Positions 23,613 to 36,068 of a stretch of DNA of 64,000 nt are shown piece after piece (the first letter of the stretch is position 1; every line of letters starts with the position of its first letter). Source of the DNA: Prinsepia uniflora (lineage: Eukaryota > Streptophyta > Magnoliopsida > Rosales > Rosaceae); contig CM064871.1 of NCBI GenBank assembly GCA_032719365.1, forward strand, positions 68,311,586 to 68,375,585. The letters run 5' to 3'. Made by a program: the position numbers and the translations under genes. The notes below the pieces were generated by a model. It was not told where the DNA came from, searched no databases, and saw nothing but the letters and a program-made list of their open reading frames with translations.

Positions 23613-26600
23613 ACCTTCCCTCCTTAAAGAATTTCGTCCTCGAAATTACCAACATCCTTATTCCACAACCACCTCGTGGAAAACAATTCGACCTCATAAC
23701 AGGTGTACACCTGTACACCCACTTGCTGGGTCAACACCAGCCTCGTCTGTACCCAGACATCCCATCACAGTCATACGTCAAAATAGCAACAACACTCGAC
23801 CACCGCGAGTGGAAATGATCCCCTGATCCGCGATAAAATCGCCTAACCATTTAGCTGACTCATTCAGCTAAACGGTTCCCTTCCATTGCCAATATATCCT
23901 TACATTTGCTCCCGTTGGGAGTCACCAAATCTCATTTGTCCGTCCACGCTGACACCACCAGTCAAACTGTCATCACAAAACTTTACCACCCAGGTAAGGC
24001 TCCAACCATCAGCCAGTCAGTGACAACACCACGTACTACATCACTCTCGATGCAGCGCAAGATCAACCACATGATCTCAATTCGCAGGGCAAGCCCAATC
24101 CTGCGACACAAAATAATCTCAATGTCCATAATCGCCGACTCCCTCAGCGAACCAAAACGCTGGGAAATCACGGTGTGATCAAGTCACACAAGGCTACTCG
24201 TGGTTACTCAGACCACCAACTCACTCACCCTGAGTGTACGTATACCGTCAACTCACACAATCAAGTGGTGTAACTGGAACACATTGAATACCAGCCCAGC
24301 AGTGATCACACATCTCGAAACTAGGGTTCCACTAGCCAAACATGGCTAAGAGCACCTGCTCGTACAATCACTGAACCCGACAAAATCACTCTGCACAGCG
24401 CACAGTATCCAATGTCCAGTCCACAACACAGCCAAAAAGATGATATCGGAACCAAGCCGATTACCAACACGTTTAACCACACACCACTGGTACATCCCAT
24501 GTACCGCCATTCGGCACCACTCAGCCTAACCAGTAACAATCCTCGTATAACGTACCCTGTACGTACATCAATATATCAATCTGCCTATAACCACCCAGGT
24601 CATAGCCAAACACGTTCCAATGATGGAGTACCCGTGCCCAAACCAACATGAGACAAAACGAACTCCACCCGTCTTCCAGTTCTAGTTCCGAATCCGAATT
24701 CGCAATTTCGTATAATTCCGAATCCAAACCCAAACATCATATTTTATTCCATTTCCAAATCTGAATCCGAAATCATTATTCCGTAAGCTAGCATTGGAAC
24801 AATCATTCCGCACCCAAATCCGGTAATCCATTTCCGAGCTTCGCAATCGAATCCTGAATCGTCACCCAGAAATTCGATTCCAAAACCCAAAATCTCGTTT
24901 ACGTCCACCAAGATGTAACAAAACCGAACCTATCGGTTGCCTGCCCAAAACACTCGATTGACTTCATAGGGAAGCCAATCCCAATATCCATACGTCAAAG
25001 GTTGACAAAATCTGACCACATCGGAAACCTACTCAACCGAGTAACAACCATATGGACTCACTCCGAAAAGAAGTTCAGTCCCGTCATTTACGACTAACAT
25101 ACCAAGGTAAGAGTGATAACTCTCATCCAGTCTGGATCATCACGATCACGATCTAGATCCATCGCTACGTCATCCGACAAGTAACATCACGATCCTAGAT
25201 CGTCACCATGCTCAAAGTCGACAACATCACAAATCAGTTCCACCTAGGATCCACACATGCTCACATAGCTAACAATCCATCAGGAAGCTGATCGTAAGGT
25301 CTTACACCCTCATTGAATCATTCGCCAAATTTCCCTTGGTGGAAAGATGACCCCGCATTTCACCACCAATCCAAAATCATACACAACTGCTTGTGTCCAA
25401 TGACCCCAAGCCAAACATGGGTCCACCAACCAATACACACTCAACGTACTGGTAGCAACAATCATCATCTGCCACGGCAGGAAATAAGAAGTCAACCCCA
25501 AAGACTTCGGAATACCAATCACCGGTGTGGAAATGAGCACTCCTCTCGTCTCCCAATCATAACTCTCCCCGAAACGGGAGTTCCAACCATGTTGGAAGCA
25601 GACATGCTCCCAATGAGATGTCAAGTCCAACCACTGGACTGCCCACATCCATACCTCACTTGGACCACCACGTGTCCAAAATCAATTCATTACTCGGACC
25701 TCACGTCCGCCAATAATCATGTACGCACACACCCCGATTCCGAACGGGATATCCACAATTTTGCCTGAATGTGCATACCATACTGCCTTCGTTTCACATC
25801 ACAACCTAAACAGCTTCAATCCTCAGGTTCCAAGTGATTCACAATCACACAATCATAACATCAATACCACGAATGGTTTCCCGACTTTTCCAATTTCAAT
25901 ACTTCCTTGCACCCTCTGAGGATATAAGCAGTACACAAACTTACCAATCTCGGAGCTGACCACAACTCCACAAATCCACCAACTCGCATGACATAGGGAA
26001 CATCGTCCCTAGATTCCCCAAGTTTCAATCATACCGTTTGATCCATTCCTCACATGTCATCATATATCTGTTAGGACTTATGCCAACACGACACAACCTC
26101 CACTGGATCCCATCCAGTCCAAGACTCAACCACCACTGAGTCGCAGATACCGATCATACGTCCATCATGACAGAGTCACACCCCAACTGGTGGCTCATCG
26201 TCATCACAACTACTGTCACCAGCACCAGCGCTAGTACCAGCACCAACACACCATCATCAACACTCGTATCAGCACACAGGCATCCATACTAGTATTGGCA
26301 TAAGGGTACCACCATACCAACATCCATACATAGCACACGAACATCCATGCTAGCACACCGTGTGCAAAGTTGTTACCCTGGATCTCCGTTCATTCCGAAC
26401 GACGACCCCGTAACACCACTCGTACCTCACAACTATGGGTACCTCCAATTTGACCACTGGCACATCAGGATAATGGACGTTCCCTGAACATCCCCTGATC
26501 CCCAAGTGTGAAAGCCACACTAAATACCCTCGATAGCCAGTCATCTCGACACAACTGTCGACCAACAGTCATCGTTGTCAAGATCCATATCCACACATCG

Positions 26601-27305
26601 CACTAATATTCGATCCAACACGGAATCCCATATTTCCTCATAACCGCATCCGTGGATCGAAACCCATAAGACTCACTAGAGTCATCCACATGGTCATCCA
26701 TAACCTCAGCCGCTCGTCGCAGCACAAGTTCTCACTTAAGGTTCACCTTTCGGTCCATCATTTATAAATTAGGGTTCCAAGATCACACCCTAGGGTTCCA
26801 CCGAACCCAACTGCCTTCTGCAGTAAAATCCACAACCTGACCGACCCCGCGGTCCTGACATCATATAGACGTCCAATCCAATCCAATCGTCAACTCAACG
26901 TGGGTTCCATCGTGGGTTCCACCACGAAGGTCATCGGCTAACTCCGATGCACCAACACCCCGTTCACTAGCCAACACTACCAGGGTCCAAAACATAGACC
27001 AATACTCAACTGAGTTTCGCATTTCCATAACATTATTCCAATGGGGTTCCCTGAACCCAGCTGTGCCGAGTGGCACAACAATCCATCATCACATAACCGA
27101 ACCGACGGTCCCGCATTACCAGTTTAATCGTATACAACCCACTTGGGTTGAATCGCATCAATGCACGGCGTATCGGGCCAAACACACCCAATCCACCATT
27201 CAAACTCAAAACTATCTATCAGGTTGACAACGGAACAGCAGCCCAAAGAGACATCACACCCTCGACCTTCGCGCACAAAAGAACAAAACCTGCTCTGATA
27301 CCACT
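23613..27305 (-). other. Internal region, copy 2, non-coding
   Basis: It is nearly identical to copy 1. Differences I noticed are 25534 (T against C at 18969) and 26082 (G against C at 19517). No coding capacity was seen. Confidence 0.85.
27292..27303 (-). promoter_or_regulatory. Primer-binding site for tRNA-iMet, internal copy 2
   Basis: The same TGGTATCAGAGC on the minus strand, 6565 bp from the first copy; it adjoins LTR 3, the 5' LTR in element sense. Confidence 0.9.
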
Positions 27306-30178
27306 TGACACGACCCATCCCAATCCCCCCGGGATTACCATGGAATGTGTCATGCTCCCGTCTGACAAGAGGTGTCGAACAAGGGATAACCTGTTGCCAT
27401 TGCCCAACCGGGCTTCCAGAGTGCGTAAGGATCGATGGAGGAGGTGTGCGATGCTCAAGTCTCTGCTGCAGTCGTATCCGGAATCAACCTGAAGGGCATT
27501 AAAAACAAAAGCTGTGAGTGGACGAAAATAAACCAGTCTGTTAAAAACATTTATAAGACATTTATGCCCCTCAGTAAAATCATATGCATGCACCAAAAAC
27601 CAATAATCCCATATTTATTTTGAAATAACCATTAGGGCCTTAGCCCGGAAACCAAAGCATAGTTTCAAATTCCAAAAGTCAATCCAAGAGTTATTTCGTC
27701 AATCCAGTAATATTCATTTATTATTTTTCCATCTCCGGCATCCCCGATGCCTAGTGTCCTAGACGCTTGACGTTCCAGACGTCATATCTCACGGTATTAA
27801 GCAACGCGTGCTACCCGGGGTCTCACCGGGTCCATATCTCTGACATCCCCGATGTCTGACGTCCATGACGTCTAGCAATCCTGCTCCTGGATCACTATAC
27901 GGTCCGGTAGCTCCATACAATGAGCCCTCGCAGGCAATGCACCGTGACTTCTCCAGTGTCCCCGACACTTGGAGGAGACCAGGATATAAATATCCTCATA
28001 TCGAGATGGTTTTATGGAACACATTCTATTATTCATTTCCAAAATATCACAAGGGCCCTGCCCCGAATTTCCATAAAACCGTCATAAGTCCAAATGATTG
28101 ATTCAAATCCGAAATCGTTTGTTCAATTCCAATTTAGGGTCCCCGACCCGAAATCACATATATAAATCAACTGGGCCCCTGGCCCGATTTCATAAGTTAA
28201 TTGGGCCCCTGACCCGATTCGTAAGTTAACTGGACCCCTGGCCCGATTCGTAAATTAACTGGGCCCCTGGCCCAATTCATTTTAACAAATCCGTAACCGT
28301 TTCACGAAATCATATCCAACCACATTTATGGAAATCAGTGCAAATCCAGAAAACCTCGATTCACGTGTAAACACGTAAATCGCCTCGAAATGCGTGAAAA
28401 CATATAAATTCACTGATATCCAAAATAAATCATATAATCACAATTATAACAATCATGAAACAGTTATGCATGCATCGAATTTATAAAACCAATGTCCACT
28501 CACAGACCGTTTAACCGAGTGCCTCGATACGCGCGCCATAGGCCTTCCCGGGCCACACCACTATCACCGGGACTCCCAATCCTGTTCAAATCACATTAGA
28601 GGATCACTAACCTCATCATTAACATCCTAATCAAGTCCCGTAATTTTCCCGAATTTTTACGTATTTTTAAACTGGATTTAAAACCTTCGGACATCCCGAA
28701 CAATAACGAAACGGGATCCGATCGACACGAAACCAACGCTAAAATGTTCGTTACATTGTATAGGACAAAAGTCATGTTGACCTCACCTCGAGATTCGTTC
28801 CCACGCGCCGTCACGTGCCGCCGTGAGTGGCTGCGCGTGAAAGCCACGCGCCTGCTACAGTGACTGCTACAGTCACCATCTTCACCCGTTTGTCTGGTAA
28901 ACGGGTCTGATTACCCGCGATCTGACCCGCCCAGATAACCATCAATTCGACCTTGATTCCATCCGTTCTTGATCCTAAAACAATCAATATCCAATCAATT
29001 TCAGTTCTGTGTCAATAATCAACATCGACATGGATTAAATCCACCAATCCAAGCTCGAACAGCAAAACGGGTCGTCCTTAGTAATTCACCCAACTCAAGT
29101 CCATTTCCAAATTAACTTCACAGGAAGTATACTAGGACTCAAACGAACCCAAAACCACAACCAATTGAAGAAGAGCTCACCTGGAAGTCGTCGTCCACAG
29201 CACTGTATTTCCTCCGAAAACAGTGACCACCGTCCCAGCTTAGCCGTGGCTGGTTCCCTTCGAAATTGATACGGCTGAGCTCCAGACACTCCCAGAAAGC
29301 TAAACCCGTCCTTGGTTTGGCCCAACAAGGCTCAGAAATTAAATTCTGAATTTTCCCTCCAAGAACCCGAAAATGGTTCTCACGGTTTCCTCCCCAATTC
29401 GACAACCACACAAGCTCAGAATGATCCTCACAACTCACTCACAATGTTTTTAATCCAATTGAGTCGTTAAAAGTGCCTCAAAGCACCACGCAGGTCCACT
29501 GTGTAAAGGTTCCTGCACTGACCCGAAACCATTAATAAATGGTGTCCATGTTCTTCAAGTCAGTTGCCAACCCAGAACACATGCCTCCACTACCTCAAAG
29601 CTGTCCAAAATCATTCATTAATGTTAAACAATCCCTTGGAACAGATCGCACAAAACCTCCAATTTTCACGGCTGTTTCGATCAAACAGTACCCCTGTGGA
29701 AATTACAATTCTGCCCCTGCACAGTAAATTACCAAAACGCCCCTCACGCATCCAGACCCGTAACTCGGTCATACGGACTCCGATTGATGCGTGCCGCCTG
29801 TCTACGAACTCAGGGCATCGAGACCTTCCTAACGGTCCCCGGTCCTCGGCCATCGGACCTCCCGATCAAAAAGTCAACATTTCCCCCTTATTACGTTCAA
29901 ATTACGAAAATGCCCCTACACTTCCGTACATCATAACTTTCACCACGAACGTCGGAATCAAACGTGCCACCTGTCTATGAACTCGTGACGTCCCGAACTA
30001 CGTTACGGTCATCGGTCAAAGTCCATTTCTCCATCCGAATTAAAAGTCAACGTTTTGCCCACGCCCAGGGGCAAAACGGTCATTTTGCACAATTTGTCCG
30101 AAATCGCTCAACTAATCCCAGATTAGTAAATCACAATTAAATATTATTAAATCCCGATATTCGGGACGGGTCGTTACA
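27306..30178 (-). repeat. LTR 3 of the tandem array (5' LTR in element sense)
   Basis: 2873 bp with the same ends as LTR 1. It differs from LTR 1 at roughly 30 or more sites by eye, about 1 percent, pointing to a young insertion. Right flank GTTCG completes the target duplication. Confidence 0.9.
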
Positions 30179-30308
30179 GTTCGGGCTTGAGGCCCAGTTG
30201 GTTTACGTTTATGATTTCGGGTCGAGAACCCTAAATGGATTTCCGAGTTCATGACGGTTTATGGGGACCGGGCATGAATCCCTTGAAAAGGTTTAAGAAT
30301 GTGTTCAT

Positions 30309-30339
<31 letters not shown>

Positions 30340-31033
30340 TCATATACCTTCCTTATTTATTTGGATTGTCTCCTCTGGGGAGGGTCGTTGGCCTGGATGG
30401 ACCTCAGAGTAGTTACGGAGCACTAATTGAGTGGATTCGCCCTCGTTGGGTACCTTACTCTCAGGAAGACTTATGGATTATAACCCCATGAGGGTCATTA
30501 ATCTACGGACATTGACCTGGGTGTACCCTGGGAGACTTGGGCTTTGAGACCCCGGGTAGCACACGTGTAGTTTTAGAAACCGTGATAGGATTGGTAGCAT
30601 GATTTATATGTATATGTTATATGATATGTGATGTGTACAGGTTTTGGGTTGAGTCCCACATGGATTTGGGCAGTGGGCCCGTATTATTGATTTCATCCAC
30701 GATTTTGGGCCAAGGCTCTATTGGTTTGATAAATTGGTTTTCGAATGCATGCATGCTTTTTTAGTGAAGGGTACAAATGTCTTTCGTGAAAATGTTTTTA
30801 TAAATCCTTTGTTTTGTCCACTCACAGCTTTTAAATGTTTTGACTGCTCTTCAGGTTGATCGTGGATGTGGGCTGTAGCAGAGATCGAGACATCACATAC
30901 CTCCTCCGGATCCTGGCGTACTCTGAAACTCCGAGTGGGCTAAAGTCGAAATTTTTCTTGTTTGACACTCCGTGTCAGACGGGATCAGGCGCGTTCCGCG
31001 TTAATCCCAGGGGGATTGGGACGGGTCCTGACA

Positions 31034-32224
31034 AATGGTATCAGAACAGGGTTGCTCATGTTACTCTGAGTTCCAAAGCAGGTTTTTCTCTCTGAGGGAA
31101 GCGTAGGTCGAGGATGTGATGTCTCTGAGGTGGTAACAGCTCGTCATCAACTTGATAGTTAGGATACCAGTACGATAGTTAGTAGGATTGAGTCATAGAT
31201 CATCTTGGTTCGGCGCTCGATGTCGGGGTTGCCATAGTTCTATCGTGATTGGCAATGTGGGGTCCTACGGAGTAGTTAGTACAAGCGATTGATTTCGTTG
31301 GGTGCGGAGTCTCAGTGGTGTTGTACGTGGGTTATGTCGGTACGAACTCGTGGTAGGTACCGCCATTGAGAGTGGCTAGGTTTTTGGTTGTTGAGAATTG
31401 GGGAATATTCGAGGACATTCATATTCTGGCATAGATTGTCGAAACGGTCGTACCTAGAGTCATGGGGTACGAGAGAGGAGAGACGACGAGCCATGAGCTA
31501 AGGGTGTCTCAGTCATGATGTGCTCATGGTTGGTTCTATCACTACACGACAAGGAGGATTTGTCGGCTAGTGTAGATTCATCTTGGGAATCATGTGGGGG
31601 ATGGTTTGGTGACCAGTTCCCCGATTATACGAGACTTGGGGCACATGTGTGTGCTCAGGAGTGGTGATTAGACAGAATGGCATAAATGGACGACGCGAGT
31701 ACTGTCGTGGGGATTAGCGACCAACCAGTCAGAATTGGTCAGATATGGTGGTATGCAGAGATTTGACTACAGATCACAACAGGAATCCATTGTGACTTCA
31801 GTCGAGCGGTACATCAGGTTAGGATGAATTGACATCCTTCTGGATGTGCATAAGCGGTAGTCACAGACACGTGGATGGTGTCCGGATGAGCTAAGGATTT
31901 GAGAGTCCATTTCGGATTAGTTTGGTTGACTGCGATTAACCATACCTCCTTTAGGCTTGTTTGAGGAGAAGTTGATTGTGAGAAATAGAATGGGTAATTA
32001 CAATAGTTATCGACAGTCGTCGTTGGTTGGAAAGGCTAGAAGAAGCCTAAGAGAATCTATGGAAGTGTTTAGTTCGGAAGGGATGGATTAAGCACTACAA
32101 TAATTATCATTGAATACTCTTAGTCAGGGAAGAAGGACTTCTAGTTCAGGAATAGAAACAGTTAAGCATGCTTCCAACATGGTTGCAACTACTCTCGATT
32201 CTGAAGTAGGTGAAGGAGACTTCT
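31034..32224 (+). other. RT-P internal region, first part
   Basis: About 1.2 kb between the primer site and the S2 insertion. Parts resemble, in reverse, the internal DNA near 47470-47600 of the truncated array, so it belongs to the same superfamily. No frame with a recognisable product. Confidence 0.7.
31036..31047 (+). promoter_or_regulatory. Primer-binding site of RT-P (tRNA-iMet)
   Basis: TGGTATCAGAAC begins two bases after the 5' LTR end CTGACA at 31033. It has one mismatch to the usual TGGTATCAGAGC. Confidence 0.8.
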
Positions 32225-35200
32225 TGACAGGACCCATCCCAATCCCCCTGGGATTAGTGCGGGATGACCCTGCTCCCGTCTGACACGAAGTGTCAGACAA
32301 GGGATATTTCCGACCTTTGCCCTCCCGGGCTATCAGAGTACGCCAGGATCCGGAGGAGGCATGTGATATCTCGATCTCTGCTACAGTCCACATCCGATGT
32401 CAACCTGAAGGGCAGTCAAAACATTAAAAACTGTGAGTGGACAAAACAAAAGTTTATAAACCATTTCATAAGGAAGACATTTGTACCATCCACTAAAAGC
32501 ATGCATGCATTCGAAAACCATTTATCCAAAACAAACCATATGAGGGACTAAGCCCAAGCAGATATAAACCAAGGTCGAAAGGACCACAATGAAAACGACC
32601 ATACGGGCCACTACCCAAATCCATAAGGGACTCGGCCCCATACCATAAAGAAACCAAGTACACGAGCCACTGCTCAAATCCTGTGCACACCTGTAACACC
32701 ACATATCATATATCATATATCCATCACATACATATATATAAGTCACACAACCAATCCTGTCACGGTATCCAAAGCTACGCGCGTGCTACCCGGGTCTCAA
32801 TCCGAGTCATCTCAAAGTCAAGGTCAATGTCCGCAAATCACTGATCCTACTCGAGGTAATAGTAACCATAGCCTTCCTGAGAGTAAGGAACCCAACTGGG
32901 GGGTGACTCCACTCAGTCGGTGCTCCGTGACTACTCCAGGGTCCACCCAGGCCAACGACCCTCCCCGGAGGAGATAATAAAAGTAAAGGAAGGTAGATGA
33001 ACATATATATACATAACATAAACATTCATGACCGGTTCCCCTGAACCGTCATGATCCATAATATCCATAATCAGGTAACATGCCGGTTCTCATAAACCGT
33101 CATGTACCGTAATAACATAACCGAGGTAACATGCCGGTTCCCATAAACTGTCATGTACCGTAATAACCAACAAGGGTTCATGCCGGTTCCCATAAACCGT
33201 CATAAACCATAATACCATAACAAGGGTTCATGCCGGTTCCCATAAACCGTCATGAACCTGGGAATCCATTTAAGGTTCCCTGACCTGAAATCAAACCGTA
33301 AAGTGACTAGGTCTCGTGCCCGAACATAGGACATCAGCTGGGCACCGTGCCCGATATCTGAGGTCATATGCCCGAGACAAAACCAAATGGGTTTCATACC
33401 CGAGTTTATCCTTTTATAAATCCAAAACCATTTCATTAAAACCAAATAAGAAATACAGACTCGTATAAGCATCGTATAAGGCCGAAACCTCGAAATACGT
33501 GCTTATACGTAACCACATACAAATGCACCCATGGCATCATCAAACAAGTAATAAAACATATAATAAACATTTATACATGCACCAATTTAGAAAACAAGGT
33601 CCACTCACAGACCGTCTGAGCTGCCACCTCGATTTGCGTGCCATACGGCTCCCCGAGCCGATCACCGTCACCGGGACTCCCAAACCTGTCCAAATCGTAA
33701 TAGAAGGTTACTAACTACTTAATTAACCTCCTACCAAAGCCCCGTAATTTTCCCGTATTTTTAACTATTTTTAATCCCGAACCTAAACCTTCCGATGCCC
33801 CGAAACATATCGAGACGGTGTCCGATCGACACGAAACCAGTCCCAAAATGTTCGTTACATCGAATAGATGATTTCGTATGTTGGAACCTTCCCCAGATTC
33901 CCTGCCACGCGCCCTCACGCGCCGCCTGAAGTGGCTGCGCATGGGCTTCACGCACCGCTACAGTACCTGCTGACGTCATCGCTGACGTCAGCGTGACGTC
34001 ATCACTGACAGCCCCTGACAGTGACACGTGTCACGCTCCCATTGGCCCACTGTCCGACATGTCAGTCTGACATTGTCAGATCTGACATGATGACGTCATC
34101 CCTGACATGATGACGTCATCAGTCATCCCTGCCTCCTCGCGGGTCGACCCGAATGACTGCAACCGGGTCGCCGTGACCCGCAGCTTGACCCGGCCGGTTC
34201 TCCGCCGTCCGGCCACCAAAACCGTTCCCGTTTGTCCCATTTTCATCCTCTAATCCTAACCTAGGGTTCTATGACATTAAAATGGAAAGAAAACACCGAA
34301 AACCATACCTTCGAGTTTGGCCATGGCGGCCGTGCATTCCTCCGCCGTTCACGGCCATTCCAGGCCTTCCCCATCCCCAAAACTAATCCTATTTGACTCC
34401 TAGGGCTACCAGCAACCTAACCTAAACCTTAGAATCGAATAAAAAGCAACAAAACTGAGTTTTGAATTTTCGAATATTTTTACCTCACGGGTTCTCTCTC
34501 CCCGCCGTGTCCTCCGCCGTGGCTGGCCATGGCTTGCCATCCTAAACCTCTTTCCACCACCTCACGATCATGTTCAGCTCATCCAAGCAAGGAATGATGA
34601 TGTTGTGTGGTTGTTTCGGTTTTTGAAAGAAAAGGAAGAAAATGAAATGAAAATGGTGATGGTGCCGTGGAAGAGAAGAGAGAAGGAGATGGTGTGATCA
34701 GATGAGGGAATGAGAGATGGAGGGTGAGGATTTAAGATAGAATTGAAATGGATGGTTAAGATTGAATGGTGGGTGGGTTTGGTTAAAAAAATTAATTAAA
34801 TAATATTATTTTATTATATAGATCCACATTTTGGGGGATCAAATCAATGGGATGAGTGACACTTGTCACTCATCCATGGGGCCCACCAAAATATCCACCC
34901 AATCAGATTTCGCCGAAACGTCCCCGTCTCGAAGTTCGTGCATAGTGAAATCGAACTTCTGTGACCCATAACTCTCCCGTTCGAAGTCCGATTTCAGTGT
35001 GCCGCCTGCCTATGGATTCGTATCGTCCTTATCTACGTAACTGTCTTCGGCCCTCGGCCATCGGACCTCCCGGTCAAAAAGTCAACATTTGACCTCCTAT
35101 TCACCCAAATTACCAAAATGCCCCAAAACTTCCGAACGTCATAACTTCTTCCTCGAACGTCGGAATTGAACGTGCCACCTGTCTATGAACTCGTGACATC

Positions 35201-35391
35201 ACGAACTACGTCACGGTCATCGGTCAAAGTCCATTTGACCACCCGATTGAAAAGTCAACGTTTTGCCACCACCAGGGGCAAAACGGTCATTTTGCATCTT
35301 TCGTCCGATTTAGCCTAACTAATCACCGATTAACCTCACTAATTGTGATTAGTCACTAATCTAATCATGGAATTTGGGACGGGTCGTTACA
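32225..35391 (-). repeat. Solo LTR S2
   Basis: A complete LTR of 3167 bp, TGACAGGACCC to GGGTCGTTACA, flanked by CTTCT at 32220-32224 and 35392-35396. It is closest to S1 and to the LTRs of the truncated array. The bracketing pair lies at 32431-32442 and 33599-33610, with five 50-bp hairpin units at 33023-33258. A run of TGACGTCA-like and TGACA-rich repeats lies near 33965-34120. Non-coding. Confidence 0.9.
33023..33258. repeat. 50-bp hairpin minisatellite, five units
   Basis: Same unit type as 11731-11916 (CCGGTT..AACCG within CATG-ended stems), here in five units, two of them with the ends changed together to AACATG..CATGTA. Confidence 0.75.
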
Positions 35392-35396
35392 CTTCT

Positions 35397-36068
35397 CGTT
35401 TTCTGCTCTTTAGCAGATATTTCTGGGTGCTGGAGGATGACATGTGATGAACTTTGATGTCATCATCATGGATTCTCCTTGATTTTTCCCTAAGTGGGAT
35501 GACGAGGAGTGATTTGACAGCTAAAGGTTCAAAAAGGGTGTAAGAACCAAACACCTAGGTTGTGGGTCAAATTTGGTTGACTTGGAGATCAGACGACTCA
35601 TAGTGTCACCTCCAATGACGTGACAAGTGAGTGCTTCGGGTGAATGAGATTGAGTAGTGTGGTAACGATTAGGGTGATCGAGTTGTTTTGAGGTGATTGT
35701 GATATGACAAGTGAGTGACCATGATCTGGTAATCAGTAGGGTGAATCGCCTTGCTGATTATGCAAAGCTAGGAGTATAGGGAATAGTATCGTGAGACAGT
35801 TGAGGAATCTTTGGAATGGTTGATGAGTGACACGCGAGACGTCGACATTCATCTCGAGTGAGGCTTACGAGCCGACGTGTAGTTCTCAAGGGTGTATTGG
35901 AGCTTTGGAGGCTCCGATGGTAGTGCGTACCGACGAGTACGGGGCTTATGGCGGACGTGTATGGTTACACGAGAACGCTCGAGTCAAGGGACGTATGGGA
36001 TTCCGCAGTTGGTTGTGGAATTAGGTCGATTGGAATTTCAAGGACGAAATTAATTAAGGAAGGAAGGT
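35397..36068 (+). other. RT-P internal region, second part, with purine tract
   Basis: A non-coding stretch ending in AAGGAAGGAAGGT (36056-36068) directly before the 3' LTR. Just before the tract the plus strand reads NFKDEIN-stop, parallel to the relic in the other internal regions. Confidence 0.7.

Larger units (their letters stand above)
14176..30178 (-). mobile_element. Tandem LARD array: LTR-internal-LTR-internal-LTR, one insertion
   Basis: The unit period is 6565 bp: three LTRs of 2872-2873 bp and two internal regions of 3693 bp. One GTTCG duplication (14171-14175 and 30179-30183) flanks the whole 16,003-bp block, so it entered as one element and was later expanded. On its own strand the LTR starts TGTAACGACCCGTCCC and ends GGTCGTGTCA, followed by TGGTATCAGAGC. 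The uninterrupted target is present in the RT-P 3' LTR at 37987. No gag or pol is recognisable; all frames, including a 151-codon frame near 18748 and its copy, lack protein signatures. The middle LTR is chimeric (see findings). Confidence 0.9.
9149..31033 (+). repeat. 5' LTR of RT-P, in three pieces
   Basis: The pieces are 9149-10990, 14097-14175 and 30184-31033. They match the 3' LTR at 36069-38827 in order. The joints match uninterrupted sequence there: the CGAAT site at 37908-37912 and the GTTCG site at 37987-37991. Substitutions between the two LTRs are clearly more frequent than inside the 16-kb array, consistent with RT-P being older. An (AT)n tract lies near 30309-30333 and, shorter, at the matching point of the 3' LTR. 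Confidence 0.85.

Noticed and set aside
14176..30178. Tandem array as pure assembly artefact
   Set aside because: The two internal copies differ (18969/25534, 19517/26082) and the middle LTR is a chimera rather than a copy of either neighbour. Collapsed haplotypes remain possible, so reads should be checked.
14176..30178. Satellite or segmental host duplication
   Set aside because: Unit boundaries coincide exactly with LTR ends, primer sites and purine tracts, and one target duplication flanks the block.
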